NCBI RefSeq assembly: GCF_013283875.1
Contig: NZ_CP054139.1
Coordinates: forward strand, 3,658,001 to 3,722,000
Direction: 5' to 3'
DNA: 64,000 nucleotides
Source: Mucilaginibacter mali
GTDB lineage: Bacteria; Bacteroidota; Bacteroidia; Sphingobacteriales; Sphingobacteriaceae
Shown: piece after piece, positions 53,065-63,020 of the stretch
Layout of the letters: every line of letters starts with the position of its first letter
Position numbering within the stretch: the stretch's first letter is position 1
Position numbers and translations under genes: made by a program
The notes under the pieces: generated by a model
What the model saw: only the letters and a program-made list of their open reading frames with translations
What the model was told of the DNA's origin: nothing
Databases searched by the model: none

Positions 53065-54816
53065 TTAATTGTTGCGCACATCTGTATAGGTCGGCTTCCA
53101 GGTTTTGCCCTGTAACGCCCAACTGTTTGGCACAACTACGCCCATCCACTGGTAGATCTCAAAAGGAACATCTACGCTGTTGATCACCACGCGGTAACTC
53201 GCGGCGGTAATTTCAGGACTGATGTTAGGAGATACATCGGTAAACGGCACAAAGTTCACGTTACCGCTGATGGTAAAATTGTTTCCTTTGCCCGATTTAT
53301 CAGCAATTGTGTTACCTGTAGATTCGTTACCGGGCCACCAGCCGATAAGGTTGGAAAACCGGGCGCTTGTTGGCAATATCTCCTTACGCATGGCGGCAAT
53401 CACATCGGCATCTGAAAAGGCGACGTTGTAGATGGCCAGATCTTTGATATAGCTATTGGCCAGGGTGTTGGCATTGGTGCCAATCTCCGTACCTAATCTT
53501 AAAGGGTTAGTGTTATCTACGTTTTTTGTACCTATAGTGCTGCTCGAATTTTTAACGCCATCTGTAAACAACCCAACCACCCTGGTGCTTCCGCTTCCGG
53601 AAATTACCATGGCAATGGTATGCCAAATTCCATCGCGTACCTTGCCGCCACCCGGGCGTGGGGTGCCACCCCAGTCAAGTTGGTAGTTATCATCACCATA
53701 CAGGAAACTCCAGCCGGTGGATGCTGTACCGTAAGGAACTGATCTTTTACCCAAAAAGTGTGGGTAACGCTGAATGGCCGCGGCATCGCTGCGTAGTTTA
53801 AACATCAGCGTAAAGTCGCCGGCGGCGCCAAAATTACCTACGCTGGTGTTCGATAGATTTGCAACCGCCCCTGATGATAAAGTAGACACGAAATTAGGCG
53901 CATAACCCGAGTATGGAAACGCGTCGGGATCGGGTTTTGGGGCTACCTGGGTTAAAAAGCGTGGGTTGTAAAATATCACGAAGCTGTTTTTGGCAGGGTC
54001 GCCAAAGGCGCCTAAATTACCCGCACCCGGCTGCGCCGGGATAGTACCGCCTTTGTTTGAGGCGATCACCACCAGCCAGTCTTCCTTAGCAATAGTTGCC
54101 CGTGCCGACAAGGCCGACATCAGGTTACCTACATAAGTATCAAGCTGGGTAAGCGCATTTAAATACGGGGTAGATGTATCGGTATAACCACTCGCCGCAC
54201 CTACTGTTTCGGCGCTGTGGAATTGCGCCAATACGATACCCGCGTTCGCGTTTTTCAGCTCATCTACTGTCGCGTCCTTCACTTTAGCGTCGTCGTTCTC
54301 GAAGTTGGCTTTGAAGGTGGCATCAGTCGCCAAATAATCGTTAAAAATTTTACTTGAAGCGATCGAGGCTGTCCTTAACGCAGGGTTCACCTGTTTAAAA
54401 CGAGTAAACATCGACGGGAAATTTGCCAGCTGGTTCCCCGCAAAATCTTCCGTTGTTATTTTATGCTGATCACTGGTTACGCTTGTCATGGCGGTGGCCC
54501 AGCCCCCGGCATTGGTGATCGGCGTTGAATTGAAATCCGTCAGGCCATCATAAGTATAAATGGCTTTTTTAACCAAAGTAGCCAGGTTTGGCGGATTTAA
54601 TATTTTTATCGCGTTCCCACGTACGCCGTCCAGTATAATATAAAGCACCTTTTTTTGCTTTAATACCACACTTGCCGTATCATTTGGATATTCTGTCCTG
54701 AGTGTGCTCGGGAAATCCTTATTACACGAGCTACCCAAAATCAGGGTCAATGTTAAGCATGCCAAACCAATAACATTGATAAGGAATCCTTTTTTAGTAT
54801 TGTATACTTCTCTCAT
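53065..54816 (-). CDS. Lipoprotein with degenerate phosphodiesterase fold and LamG-like domain, copy 2
   Basis: 583-residue lipoprotein (lipobox ending LILGSSC). It has the same plan as the protein at 49413: phosphodiesterase-like domain (KKVLYIILDGVRGNA, GGWATAMTSVTSDQHKITTE) and LamG-like domain (FSDADVIAAMRKEILPTSA, FSNLIGWWPGNESTGN). The expected metal-binding DHG near residue 260 reads SNKGG, and the middle metal motif reads FHSAETVG, so ligands seem lost. I infer that it is not an active hydrolase and works as a binding protein on the cell surface. It lies 17 bases after the DUF5008 gene and 25 before the M60 gene. Confidence 0.8.
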   Translation of the reverse strand: MREVYNTKKGFLINVIGLACLTLTLILGSSCNKDFPSTLRTEYPNDTASVVLKQKKVLYIILDGVRGNAIKILNPPNLATLVKKAIYTYDGLTDFNSTPITNAGGWATAMTSVTSDQHKITTEDFAGNQLANFPSMFTRFKQVNPALRTASIASSKIFNDYLATDATFKANFENDDAKVKDATVDELKNANAGIVLAQFHSAETVGAASGYTDTSTPYLNALTQLDTYVGNLMSALSARATIAKEDWLVVIASNKGGTIPAQPGAGNLGAFGDPAKNSFVIFYNPRFLTQVAPKPDPDAFPYSGYAPNFVSTLSSGAVANLSNTSVGNFGAAGDFTLMFKLRSDAAAIQRYPHFLGKRSVPYGTASTGWSFLYGDDNYQLDWGGTPRPGGGKVRDGIWHTIAMVISGSGSTRVVGLFTDGVKNSSSTIGTKNVDNTNPLRLGTEIGTNANTLANSYIKDLAIYNVAFSDADVIAAMRKEILPTSARFSNLIGWWPGNESTGNTIADKSGKGNNFTISGNVNFVPFTDVSPNISPEITAASYRVVINSVDVPFEIYQWMGVVVPNSWALQGKTWKPTYTDVRNN

Positions 54817-54833
54817 CTCTGTATTTTTTTGCG

Positions 54834-56462
54834 TTAATTTTTAATTTCAACCCTTACGATGTTGCCCATTTTCTTATTGTCGAAGCGCTGAATAGAGCCG
54901 ACCAATATCACCGCGGGGTTGCCAAGCGAAGATGTTGTTTCGATCATCTCGAACAACTGCCCATCAAACTGGCCGGTGTTATTGTATCCCGCAGCCAGCG
55001 ACGCATCGGGGTTTAAGATCATAAACCCTTGACGGACAACCGAATTATAGGTTTTAAAATTACCCGCTACAATTATTTTCCCGCTGCTTAGCTGCGCGGC
55101 ATAGGTAGCCACACCGGCCGATAATGCACCGAAATTGAAGCTATTATCGATACTGCCATCAGCATTAAGCATCGCTACCCCTTTTTTGGCGCTGCCGCCA
55201 TAGGTAGTAAAAGCGCCGGTGATGAAGATCTTATTGGTGGTAGCGTTATAGGTAATGGAGCTGATGTTATTATCGGCGCCGGCCCCCGCCTTGAAAGTTT
55301 GATCCACGCTTCCATCCAGGTTGATCCGGACGATGTGGCTCGCGGCTGTACCGTTAAAAGTAGAGAAGGCTCCTACAAGTATCAATTTGCCATCGGCCTG
55401 CTGAATGGCATCGGTAATTTCACCATTCCCCGCCGCGGGGCTTTGCTTCGTGGTCATATCGAAATGGAAGGTAGAATCCATCGATCCGTCCATCTTCATA
55501 CACACCATCTGCTTGATGCGGGTTACATCATAAACTTTAGTATCGTAGGTCGACCGGTCGTAGTACACTCTAAGGTAAGATTCAAATCTTCCCACAGCGT
55601 AAATGCGATCGTTAAACACAAATGATTTCCTGATCATCCCGGTTACACCGCCGTTAAAGGTTGGTACAGTGTCCTTGTTTTTCTTAAAATCGTTTGGTGT
55701 TGGGTTGATCACGTCAATAATGGTACTATCCAGGGTGCCATCGCTGTTTAAGGTGGTAATACCGTTGATATTGATCCTTTTGCCCCTGGTTGAGTTAAAG
55801 CTGGCGAAAGCACCTGAAAGCAATAACTTTCCGTTGGATAACCTGTTTACGTTATATACCGTTCCAGAAGCGCCTTTACCGAAAGTGAGTGTAGTGGCAT
55901 AAACACCCTGCGCGTTTATCTGCGCAATACCGCCGATAGGCAGGTTGGTGATGGCACGGTTATCAAAATTATTAAATGCCCCTGTGAGCAGATAATTTGA
56001 GGTTGGTAATCTTAAAATATCATATATGGTGGAGTTTGAACCTACGGTAGCCTGGAAAGACGCGTCGATGCTTACTTTTCCGTCTATCCGCAACAGCGGG
56101 CCAAAAAAGGTCTGCCCGTCTATAATTACCGACATGCCGCCGCTGCTGGCATCATTGGGTACTTTTATCCGAGCTGTGCTATCGGTTGAAGCTAAAACGG
56201 TAGCCTCCACCTCGTTTACATAAAACTTGTACTTGTTCTCATATTTCTTTAATCCACTGATGCTCACGTTCACCTCGGTACCGGGGGCGGCAACTTCAGG
56301 GTCAGGGAAACCTGTACCAAATTTAACCCCAAGCGGCTGTTTACCACCTCCGTAAGGGTTTTCTCCAATGATCTCTTTTTTACAGGAACACAAGCCCAGC
56401 ACTGCCAGGGCCAATACTAATTTGCCCAGGCGAATTGTTTGTTTGCTTATAAAATGATTCAT
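54834..56462 (-). CDS. DUF5008-type lipoprotein with IPT/TIG and delta-60 propeller repeats
   Basis: 542-residue lipoprotein (lipobox ending LGLCSC). Region 45-130 is an IPT/TIG-like beta sandwich (PEVAAPGTEVNVSISGLKKY, DGQTFFGPLLRIDG). The rest holds repeats of delta-60 type (GKLILVGAFSTFNGTAASHI, RINLDGSVDQTFKAG, MLNADGSIDNSFNFG, GKIIVAGNFKTYNSVVRQG) that should form a beta-propeller. No catalytic residues are known for such proteins; they are taken as surface glycan-binding or docking proteins of SusC/SusD operons. It follows a fasciclin gene by 11 bases. Confidence 0.83.
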   Translation of the reverse strand: MNHFISKQTIRLGKLVLALAVLGLCSCKKEIIGENPYGGGKQPLGVKFGTGFPDPEVAAPGTEVNVSISGLKKYENKYKFYVNEVEATVLASTDSTARIKVPNDASSGGMSVIIDGQTFFGPLLRIDGKVSIDASFQATVGSNSTIYDILRLPTSNYLLTGAFNNFDNRAITNLPIGGIAQINAQGVYATTLTFGKGASGTVYNVNRLSNGKLLLSGAFASFNSTRGKRININGITTLNSDGTLDSTIIDVINPTPNDFKKNKDTVPTFNGGVTGMIRKSFVFNDRIYAVGRFESYLRVYYDRSTYDTKVYDVTRIKQMVCMKMDGSMDSTFHFDMTTKQSPAAGNGEITDAIQQADGKLILVGAFSTFNGTAASHIVRINLDGSVDQTFKAGAGADNNISSITYNATTNKIFITGAFTTYGGSAKKGVAMLNADGSIDNSFNFGALSAGVATYAAQLSSGKIIVAGNFKTYNSVVRQGFMILNPDASLAAGYNNTGQFDGQLFEMIETTSSLGNPAVILVGSIQRFDNKKMGNIVRVEIKN

Positions 56463-56473
56463 GTCAATATTAT

Positions 56474-57253
56474 TTATGGGGTTGCGGGTAAAATACCGTC
56501 TGCAATTACCTTATCAATAAATGTCCGTGTGTTAAAACCGAAGTTGTGCTTGCTGACGAGCGTTGTCCCCGAGAACACGCTTTGCGCAAGAACATGCACA
56601 ATACCATTGGTAGGCGCGATGTCCGACGACGAAACCGGGATATTAAGCAGGTTAGCTGTCGGGGTGGAAAAATCGGGGATGTACGACAGGTACAACTGGC
56701 GGTACCCGGCATATTTTACAAATGTTTTCGGGCTCCCATCGGAATTACGCTGAGTTACCGCGTCGTTAAAGATCACGCCGATATTCATGGTCCTTCCACC
56801 GTACGAAGTGTAGCCCTGGCCCGGAAAGGCGGTGAAAGCGGTGGTATCCAGCTGCGGATAATCCTTAAGGCGATAGATCCCTTTAAAGATGTACATCGAC
56901 AGTTCGTCCTTCCAGGTTTGGGGTTTTATTTGCTCCAGTTTAGAAACTGTATCGCGTCCGTTCTTCCGCAGATCGGCATTTAAAGCCTTTATACTTTTAT
57001 AAATGGTTGAACTTGTCGGCGCGAAGAAGGTGATCTGTTCCTTGTCGAAAACATCATTCATCCCGGCAATATTGATCACCCGTGTCAAAGTATCAAAGTT
57101 AACCGGCTTCGATTTAAGGTAGGCCAGGATAGTGCCGTTGAAGTTTGGATCTGCCTTCCCGGTATCCTGAAAGTATTCGTCCCTTTTGCACGAACTGAGT
57201 AAACTAAGCCCGAGCAGCATGAACAGTGTTGATTTTAAAATTATTTTATACAT
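56474..57253 (-). CDS. Fasciclin-domain lipoprotein, copy 1
   Basis: 259 residues from the ATG at 57253, one codon inside a GTG alternative. Lipobox ending LSLLSSC. A single fasciclin-like domain (about residues 35-250): ITFFAPTSSTIYKSIKALNA, PTNGIVHVLAQSVFSGTTLV, NTRTFIDKVIADGILP. Fasciclin domains are adhesion folds; in Bacteroidota loci they lie next to SusC/SusD and may help bind the target polymer. It follows the SusD gene by 18 bases, and a related protein lies at 63021-63701. Confidence 0.85.
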   Translation of the reverse strand: MYKIILKSTLFMLLGLSLLSSCKRDEYFQDTGKADPNFNGTILAYLKSKPVNFDTLTRVINIAGMNDVFDKEQITFFAPTSSTIYKSIKALNADLRKNGRDTVSKLEQIKPQTWKDELSMYIFKGIYRLKDYPQLDTTAFTAFPGQGYTSYGGRTMNIGVIFNDAVTQRNSDGSPKTFVKYAGYRQLYLSYIPDFSTPTANLLNIPVSSSDIAPTNGIVHVLAQSVFSGTTLVSKHNFGFNTRTFIDKVIADGILPATP

Positions 57254-57271
57254 CACAGTTTGGTTAATAGG

Positions 57272-58768
57272 TTATCTCCAAAAGTTATTTAATGTCATGT
57301 TGGGGTTGTTTGTCAACGCGCTGGCATCAATTGGCCATGTCCAGGCACCGGCATTAAAATCGGTTACCGAGATGGGATATTTGCAATACTTGCTGTCAGT
57401 TACCCTTTTGGTCCGCACCAGATCGTAATAGTAGTGCCCCTCGCCCATGAGTTCCCTTACACGTTCGTAATAGATATCATCTTTCAAAACATCTCCTGTA
57501 GAATTGATGGCCGCGGCACCTGCGCGTGCCCTTACCAGGTTCAGGTAGCGTTTCGCTTCGGCATCGGCGTCGCGGTCAGCATTGGCCTCGGCAGCTAATA
57601 AATACGCGTCGGACAGGCGGAAGATGATAATGTCGTCATCATTTAAGATATTCAGACCATCGGCATAAACGTTGGCAAATTTTTTAAACTGGTAGTTGCC
57701 ACTGTTCGATGTACGGTTTTCAAACCAGGCATCTTTGCGTCCGTCGGGTGTACCATCACTGTAAACCTTATCCATCCATTCTTTTTCGTAATAGGCTAAA
57801 CTGGCGGTAGTATTTACCGTTCCTTTTAATGGATAATGGCTTAAAAGGTACCCCAAATTTGACAAAGCCGACAACTTCTCGCCATTGTTAGAGTTTTGGA
57901 AAACCTCGAACAGGCTCTCTTTTGTACGACCTTTAAAAATCAGCTTATACTGGTCGTTATCATAAGGCAATAAGCGGTAGTCGGTAGATGTTTCCAATTC
58001 TTTGCCCAGGTTGATCACCGCGTCGTAGTACCCTGCTTTGTTAGCATCGGCTGGGTCAAATCCGGCCGCCCACATGTTCATGTGCATTAATAAAGCAATG
58101 GCGCTGCCACGCATGGCCCTTACGCCCACTTTGGATGGGTCTGAATATGTCCAGGGCAGATCGTTTTTTACTTCCTGCATATCCGCGATGCAATTCTTCA
58201 GAACGGTTACCATCGGTGTGCGCGGCAATTTGTCTTCGCTAAAGGGCTTGGTGTAGTAAGGCACATCGCCAAACAACCTCACCATCATGAAGTAAGAAAT
58301 GTTGCGCATAAACACGGCTTCGGCTTTGTACTGCCTGCGCTCGCTTTCAGAAAGGGCGCCCGCAGGCACTTCATCTATTTTGGCGTACAAAATATTGGCC
58401 GCGGCAACCACGTCAAAAAATTCTTTCCAACGGGTATTGGTTTGCAGCACAAAGGTTGATGTCCATGCCGAGTTGGCCTGCAGGGCCTTCAGGTTATTGG
58501 CAGTTAACAATGGTAAAAAGCTACCCGCGCTCACGTTCACCAATGGGGCGCAACGCATATCGGGAACTTCCGCAAAACAGCTTCCCTGGCCAACTTTTGC
58601 CCTGAAAGTGCTGTACAAACCGTTGGTAAAGCCTTCTACATCGGCTTTGGTTTGCCAAAAATTGTTGCCCGACAGGTTATCTACCGGCACAATATTTAAA
58701 AACTTTTTGCAGCTAACAAGCGTAGCGATTACTGCTGTCAGCATAAATATATAAGTATATTTTCTCAT
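57272..58768 (-). CDS. SusD/RagB-family glycan-binding lipoprotein
   Basis: 498 residues from the ATG at 58768. Signal and lipobox end TLVSC (Cys20), followed by KKFLNIVPVDNLSGNNFWQT, the standard SusD opening. The TPR-like helices (KAEAVFMRNISYFMMVRLFG, about residues 140-165; SDAYLLAAEANADRDADAEA near 385) and the end GEGHYYYDLVRTKRV are typical. It forms the lid of the SusC transporter encoded 10 bases upstream. Substrate cannot be read directly; the operon context points to glycoprotein oligosaccharides. Confidence 0.95.
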   Translation of the reverse strand: MRKYTYIFMLTAVIATLVSCKKFLNIVPVDNLSGNNFWQTKADVEGFTNGLYSTFRAKVGQGSCFAEVPDMRCAPLVNVSAGSFLPLLTANNLKALQANSAWTSTFVLQTNTRWKEFFDVVAAANILYAKIDEVPAGALSESERRQYKAEAVFMRNISYFMMVRLFGDVPYYTKPFSEDKLPRTPMVTVLKNCIADMQEVKNDLPWTYSDPSKVGVRAMRGSAIALLMHMNMWAAGFDPADANKAGYYDAVINLGKELETSTDYRLLPYDNDQYKLIFKGRTKESLFEVFQNSNNGEKLSALSNLGYLLSHYPLKGTVNTTASLAYYEKEWMDKVYSDGTPDGRKDAWFENRTSNSGNYQFKKFANVYADGLNILNDDDIIIFRLSDAYLLAAEANADRDADAEAKRYLNLVRARAGAAAINSTGDVLKDDIYYERVRELMGEGHYYYDLVRTKRVTDSKYCKYPISVTDFNAGAWTWPIDASALTNNPNMTLNNFWR

Positions 58769-58778
58769 CGTCATAAAC

Positions 58779-61700
58779 TTAAAATTCAATGTTTAAGCTA
58801 AGGGTGTAGGTGCGTGGGTTCGGATAGATGGCCCCGCTGTCGCGTCCCAGGTCACTCACACTCTCCGGACTGGTACCCGAATAGTTAGTGATCATGAAAA
58901 CGTTGCTTGCGGTACCGCCAATTACCACACGGTTCATGCCGTACCTGGCGGTAAATTTTTGGTTAAGGGTGTATCCCACCGAGATATAACCCAGTTTAAA
59001 ATAAGAGCCGTCTTCCTGGAACAAGGTTTGGTTGGTACGGAAAGGGTTGATAATAGATGCCCTCAGGTAATCGTACGGGTTAGGGTATTTTGCTACCTGC
59101 CCAGGTGTGGTCCAGATATCATAAGCCGTAAGCGGCACTACCCCCATCGGGTTAACACGGTATGAACCCTGTATGGCCAGCGGGTTGCTAAATGCCGCAA
59201 ACTGCGAGGCCAGCGAGTTGTTCAGCACATCCCTGCCGAAAACGTAGTTACCCTGCACCTGCATACTGATATTCTTGTAGCGAAAATCCATAGTAACACC
59301 GCCGTTATAGCGGGGCTGCGAGTTGCCCGCGGCAACCAGGTCCCGGTCATCCAATACGTAATCGCCATTCAGGTCGGTAAAGCGGGGATCGCCAGCTTTA
59401 TAGTAGCTTAAAACTGATGTATTAGAACCAGCGCGGTACCTTAAACCTGTTAAAGGATCAACCGGCACCTCGGCAGTAGTTGCATATACGCCTTTGGTAT
59501 TATAGATATAGTTGGTTAAGCTGTTTTGGCCCAAACGATATAAGATAGATTGGCCGGTGTCATCGAGATAAACAAACTGCCTGACACCATCCGGCAAATG
59601 CGCCAGGTAATCGCGGTTAATGGCACCGTTTACGCTGATGGTCCACTGAAAAGGTTTAGACGGGGCAAAGATCCTGGCGCTTATTGTCGCTTCGTACCCG
59701 ATGTTTACCACGCTGATCTCGTTGGTTTTGATATTGGCGAACGAACTAACGTTTGATAGCGGCTTTTCCCGCAGTTGGTTATCAACCTGTTTGTAATAAG
59801 CCTCCAATGTACCGAACAAGCGGTTTTTCAGGATACCAAATTCAAACGCGCTGTTGTACGTGGTGTTTTTGGTTGGCTGCAGGTTTGAGTTTGGTAAAGT
59901 GTTCCGGTCCATCACCACGGTTGAAGCACCGTTGTACGAAGCGCCGTTTACATATCTGCCATAAACATCATAGATATTTCCCTGCGGCTGCAATACCGTA
60001 CCATAACTCAGTTTGAAAGACGCGTAATCGAACCAGCTATGCCATTTTTCGGTGAAGGTCTCGTTCTGCATATTCCAGCGCACACCAATGGAGGGGCTTT
60101 TGATATAACCGGCGTCAGGACCGTTGCTCGAACTCCTGTCCATACGGTAAGAAGCATCAAGCACGTAGCGCAGCTTATAGTTATAGCTAAAGTTACCGGC
60201 AAACGCTACCGACCTGAACTGATCGAAGTTATTTAAAGTACCGCCCAACGATGTCAGGTAGTTATCTACACCAACAATAGGGCCACGGAGAAAGTCGTTT
60301 ACTACCTTATTATTCTGGATAACATCGGCCTTAAAGTTCCTCGACTCCAATTCGGTGAACGCGTATGCACTAAAATTGTGGGCATCGGCCCCTTTAGCAT
60401 CTTTCAGGCTGAAAAAGTAGGCCAGCAGGTTCCGGTTATATATATCGTTCTTTACACTATTAAAGGTATACAGCGATGCCGCGTTACCGTTGATAGTTGA
60501 CGGTAAAAAGTTATCCTCGACACCGGTATTAAATGTATAATTGAAGTTTGAAGTAAGGCTAAGCCCTTTTACAAATTCGTACTTTAATTCTGTGGTGGTA
60601 TTCAGTTCGGTGGTTTTATTGTCGTTATCCGTTGTTACCGCTCCCAGTACACTATTCACCGAGGAGAACAAGGAAGGCGACGGTAGCAAGGTGGATGCCT
60701 GTCCTCCCGTAGCAACCCCGGTGTTTAACAATCCGTTACCGCTACCTTTCTGATTTTTGCCCAGTGTACCGTTAATGGTGGTGTATAATTTGAATTTAGA
60801 ACTTGGCATGTACTGCATGTTCATCCTCAAATTAGAGCGGGTGAAACCGGTATTTTCCTGGATACCCTTCTGATCGAAGTAACCAAAGTTTACCTTATAG
60901 TTGAATGCCTGGTCGCCACCGTCGATACTCAGGTTATGATTTTGGTTGTAGGTAGACCGATAAAAGTAAGATTGCCAGTTTGTTGAATTGTTATAATAGG
61001 CGTTCAAGCTGTCGGCCACGTACTCGGTAGCGCTTAACAGCCCTAAGGCGCGGTAATAACTGGTATCGCTTTTCAGGATCTGCTGAATGCGCAGGTCGCG
61101 TTCGGCTTTACCGCCAATTACCTGGCGAAGCTTTGGCGGCGCGCTAAAGAAGAATTGCGTATTGTACCTGATCACCGGTACTTTTGAATTCCCCCTTTTA
61201 GTGGTGATCAAAATAACACCGTAGGCACCTCTCGAACCATACAAGGCGGTAGCAGAAGCATCCTTTAATACCTCGATGCTTTCCACATCCTGCTGCGGAA
61301 TTAATGAAATTGGGCTGATCCCCGGACCGGCAGACTGGAAACCGTATTGAAAGTTGCTGTTATCATCAATTGGTACACCATCTACCACAAACAGGGGGGC
61401 AGCGGGCTGCAAATATGCCGAGCCGCCGGAGCCGCTTACGTTGATATTTGATAAACCACGGATACTTATTGAACCGCGCATACCCGGCGAGCCGGTATTT
61501 TGCTGGATATTCAAGCCGGCTACCTTACCCTGCAACATATCGGTAATACTTGCCACAGGAACGGCCTGCAGATCTTTACCTGATATCTTAACGCTTGATC
61601 CTACCGATACTTCCTTAGATTTACTAACGTAACCCTGAACGGTAACCTCTTTCAGTTGGCTATCGTCCTTTACCATCTTAACCGTTAATTTTGTTTTCCC

Positions 61701-61955
61701 GGCCACGCTCATCTTCACCGATTTGTAGCCGATAAAGGTGAATTCCAGTACGGCGTCATCAGGTACCGATACGGTAAAAGAACCATCGGCGTTTGTGGTG
61801 CCGATAGCCACCCTGTTGTTATAAATATTTACGCTCGGTAACCCTCCCACATTGTCGGAAACGGTACCGGTAACCGTTTTCTTTTGCTGTGCTTTTAAGC
61901 TCTGCCCGATACCCAGGAACAGACACAAAAAAGCTATTATATAAAAATATCTCAT
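58779..61955 (-). CDS. SusC/RagA-type TonB-dependent transporter (no STN domain)
   Basis: About 1058 residues from the ATG at 61955, which heads the signal peptide (MRYFYIIAFLCLFLGIGQSLK). A CarboxypepD-regulatory-like domain is at about 25-105 (VTGTVSDNVGGLPSVNIYNN), the TonB-box/plug from about 110 (LKEVTVQGYVSKSKEVSVGS, PLFVVDGVPIDDNSNFQY, DASATALYGSRGAYGVILIT), then the barrel to RTYTLSLNIEF. There is no STN domain, so unlike the transporter at 1007 it should not signal through FecR. Its pair is the SusD gene downstream. Control is probably by other regulators. Confidence 0.95.
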   Translation of the reverse strand: MRYFYIIAFLCLFLGIGQSLKAQQKKTVTGTVSDNVGGLPSVNIYNNRVAIGTTNADGSFTVSVPDDAVLEFTFIGYKSVKMSVAGKTKLTVKMVKDDSQLKEVTVQGYVSKSKEVSVGSSVKISGKDLQAVPVASITDMLQGKVAGLNIQQNTGSPGMRGSISIRGLSNINVSGSGGSAYLQPAAPLFVVDGVPIDDNSNFQYGFQSAGPGISPISLIPQQDVESIEVLKDASATALYGSRGAYGVILITTKRGNSKVPVIRYNTQFFFSAPPKLRQVIGGKAERDLRIQQILKSDTSYYRALGLLSATEYVADSLNAYYNNSTNWQSYFYRSTYNQNHNLSIDGGDQAFNYKVNFGYFDQKGIQENTGFTRSNLRMNMQYMPSSKFKLYTTINGTLGKNQKGSGNGLLNTGVATGGQASTLLPSPSLFSSVNSVLGAVTTDNDNKTTELNTTTELKYEFVKGLSLTSNFNYTFNTGVEDNFLPSTINGNAASLYTFNSVKNDIYNRNLLAYFFSLKDAKGADAHNFSAYAFTELESRNFKADVIQNNKVVNDFLRGPIVGVDNYLTSLGGTLNNFDQFRSVAFAGNFSYNYKLRYVLDASYRMDRSSSNGPDAGYIKSPSIGVRWNMQNETFTEKWHSWFDYASFKLSYGTVLQPQGNIYDVYGRYVNGASYNGASTVVMDRNTLPNSNLQPTKNTTYNSAFEFGILKNRLFGTLEAYYKQVDNQLREKPLSNVSSFANIKTNEISVVNIGYEATISARIFAPSKPFQWTISVNGAINRDYLAHLPDGVRQFVYLDDTGQSILYRLGQNSLTNYIYNTKGVYATTAEVPVDPLTGLRYRAGSNTSVLSYYKAGDPRFTDLNGDYVLDDRDLVAAGNSQPRYNGGVTMDFRYKNISMQVQGNYVFGRDVLNNSLASQFAAFSNPLAIQGSYRVNPMGVVPLTAYDIWTTPGQVAKYPNPYDYLRASIINPFRTNQTLFQEDGSYFKLGYISVGYTLNQKFTARYGMNRVVIGGTASNVFMITNYSGTSPESVSDLGRDSGAIYPNPRTYTLSLNIEF

Positions 61956-61983
61956 GCTATATAGATTAGGTTCGTTGTCTTGA

Positions 61984-63009
61984 TTAATCATTGGTGAATT
62001 TGGGTCGCTCGGTTCTGAACCAGAAGGTGATCTCCCAATCCCCTTTTTCGAAAATGGCATAGTCTAAACTTAGCAGCGCCACCTCCTTCACATTGCCGAA
62101 ACCCTGGCGCTCGTACCTGAATGTGGACCTGGCCTGTTGCCCGGTGCCTGTGGTATATGGCGTTGGGTAAGCAACCAGCGGGATAGGGTAAGCAACTTTG
62201 TAGGTTACTTTTTCAGCATCCTTTACCATATCGAAGCCATGCACTAAGCCCCCCCACTGTGTGGTGTTAAACTTGTTGGGATCGATAGGGTTAAAAAGCG
62301 TATCGACAAATTTGAAGGTGAGGGAATTGCCCGTATCGCTCTTTTTATTGAACAAGGCGATGACATCTGACTGGCCCGATAAAAACCTGCCCGTGCGCTC
62401 GCCCCTGATATTGCTGATAGTTGGGGTAATGCCCAAAGCTGTAGATTGACCGGTTGCCGCATTGATGGTTGATGGTTCGAAAGCGCGTTCTTTGAATGGA
62501 CGCAGCCTGAAATCTTTAAAATAACGGCGGCCGCCTGAGTTGGAAACTTCTACATCAAACACATAACCCGAATCTGGCTGCGCCTTTACAAAGCTTGAAT
62601 TTGCTTTGGCCCACATTACAAACTGACCGGAGTGCTCGCGGATCTCGAACAACTGGTGATTTTCGATGGTGCGCTTCGCTTCAATTTCCGCGAGAGATTT
62701 TTCGGTACCATCATAAGCGGTTTTCCAAACCTGCACCGGGAAATAATCCGTTAACTCCGGAGCGGGTTCGCCTGTAAAACGGCGCATGTTTACGATCTTA
62801 AAATCCAGCGGGATGGATGATGTTCCGGCGCTGAAATTATCGGTAAACAAAGTGTTGCGGCCTAATACCGGCTGATAGATCTTAACGCTGAACTGTGCAT
62901 CGTTACTTAACGATAAGCGCACATCGGGTATATTCTTTTTGCAGGCTGTTAATACGGAAATGCTTAACACCGCCAAAGTAAGAATTGATAAAATTTTGTT
63001 ATTGCTCAT
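61984..63009 (-). CDS. DUF5007-type lipoprotein
   Basis: 341 residues from the ATG at 63009 (an in-frame TTG lies three codons earlier). Lipobox ending SVLTAC, then a beta-rich body: SLSNDAQFSVKIYQPVLGRN, GTSSIPLDFKIVNMRRFTGE, FRLRPFKERAFEPS. This is the pattern of DUF5007 domain proteins found before SusC genes in Pedobacter-type loci. Function unknown; it is a predicted surface protein and may assist the SusC/SusD pair. It lies 28 bases before the SusC start and 11 after the fasciclin stop. Confidence 0.78.
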   Translation of the reverse strand: MSNNKILSILTLAVLSISVLTACKKNIPDVRLSLSNDAQFSVKIYQPVLGRNTLFTDNFSAGTSSIPLDFKIVNMRRFTGEPAPELTDYFPVQVWKTAYDGTEKSLAEIEAKRTIENHQLFEIREHSGQFVMWAKANSSFVKAQPDSGYVFDVEVSNSGGRRYFKDFRLRPFKERAFEPSTINAATGQSTALGITPTISNIRGERTGRFLSGQSDVIALFNKKSDTGNSLTFKFVDTLFNPIDPNKFNTTQWGGLVHGFDMVKDAEKVTYKVAYPIPLVAYPTPYTTGTGQQARSTFRYERQGFGNVKEVALLSLDYAIFEKGDWEITFWFRTERPKFTND

Positions 63010-63020
63010 TGCTTTCAATG

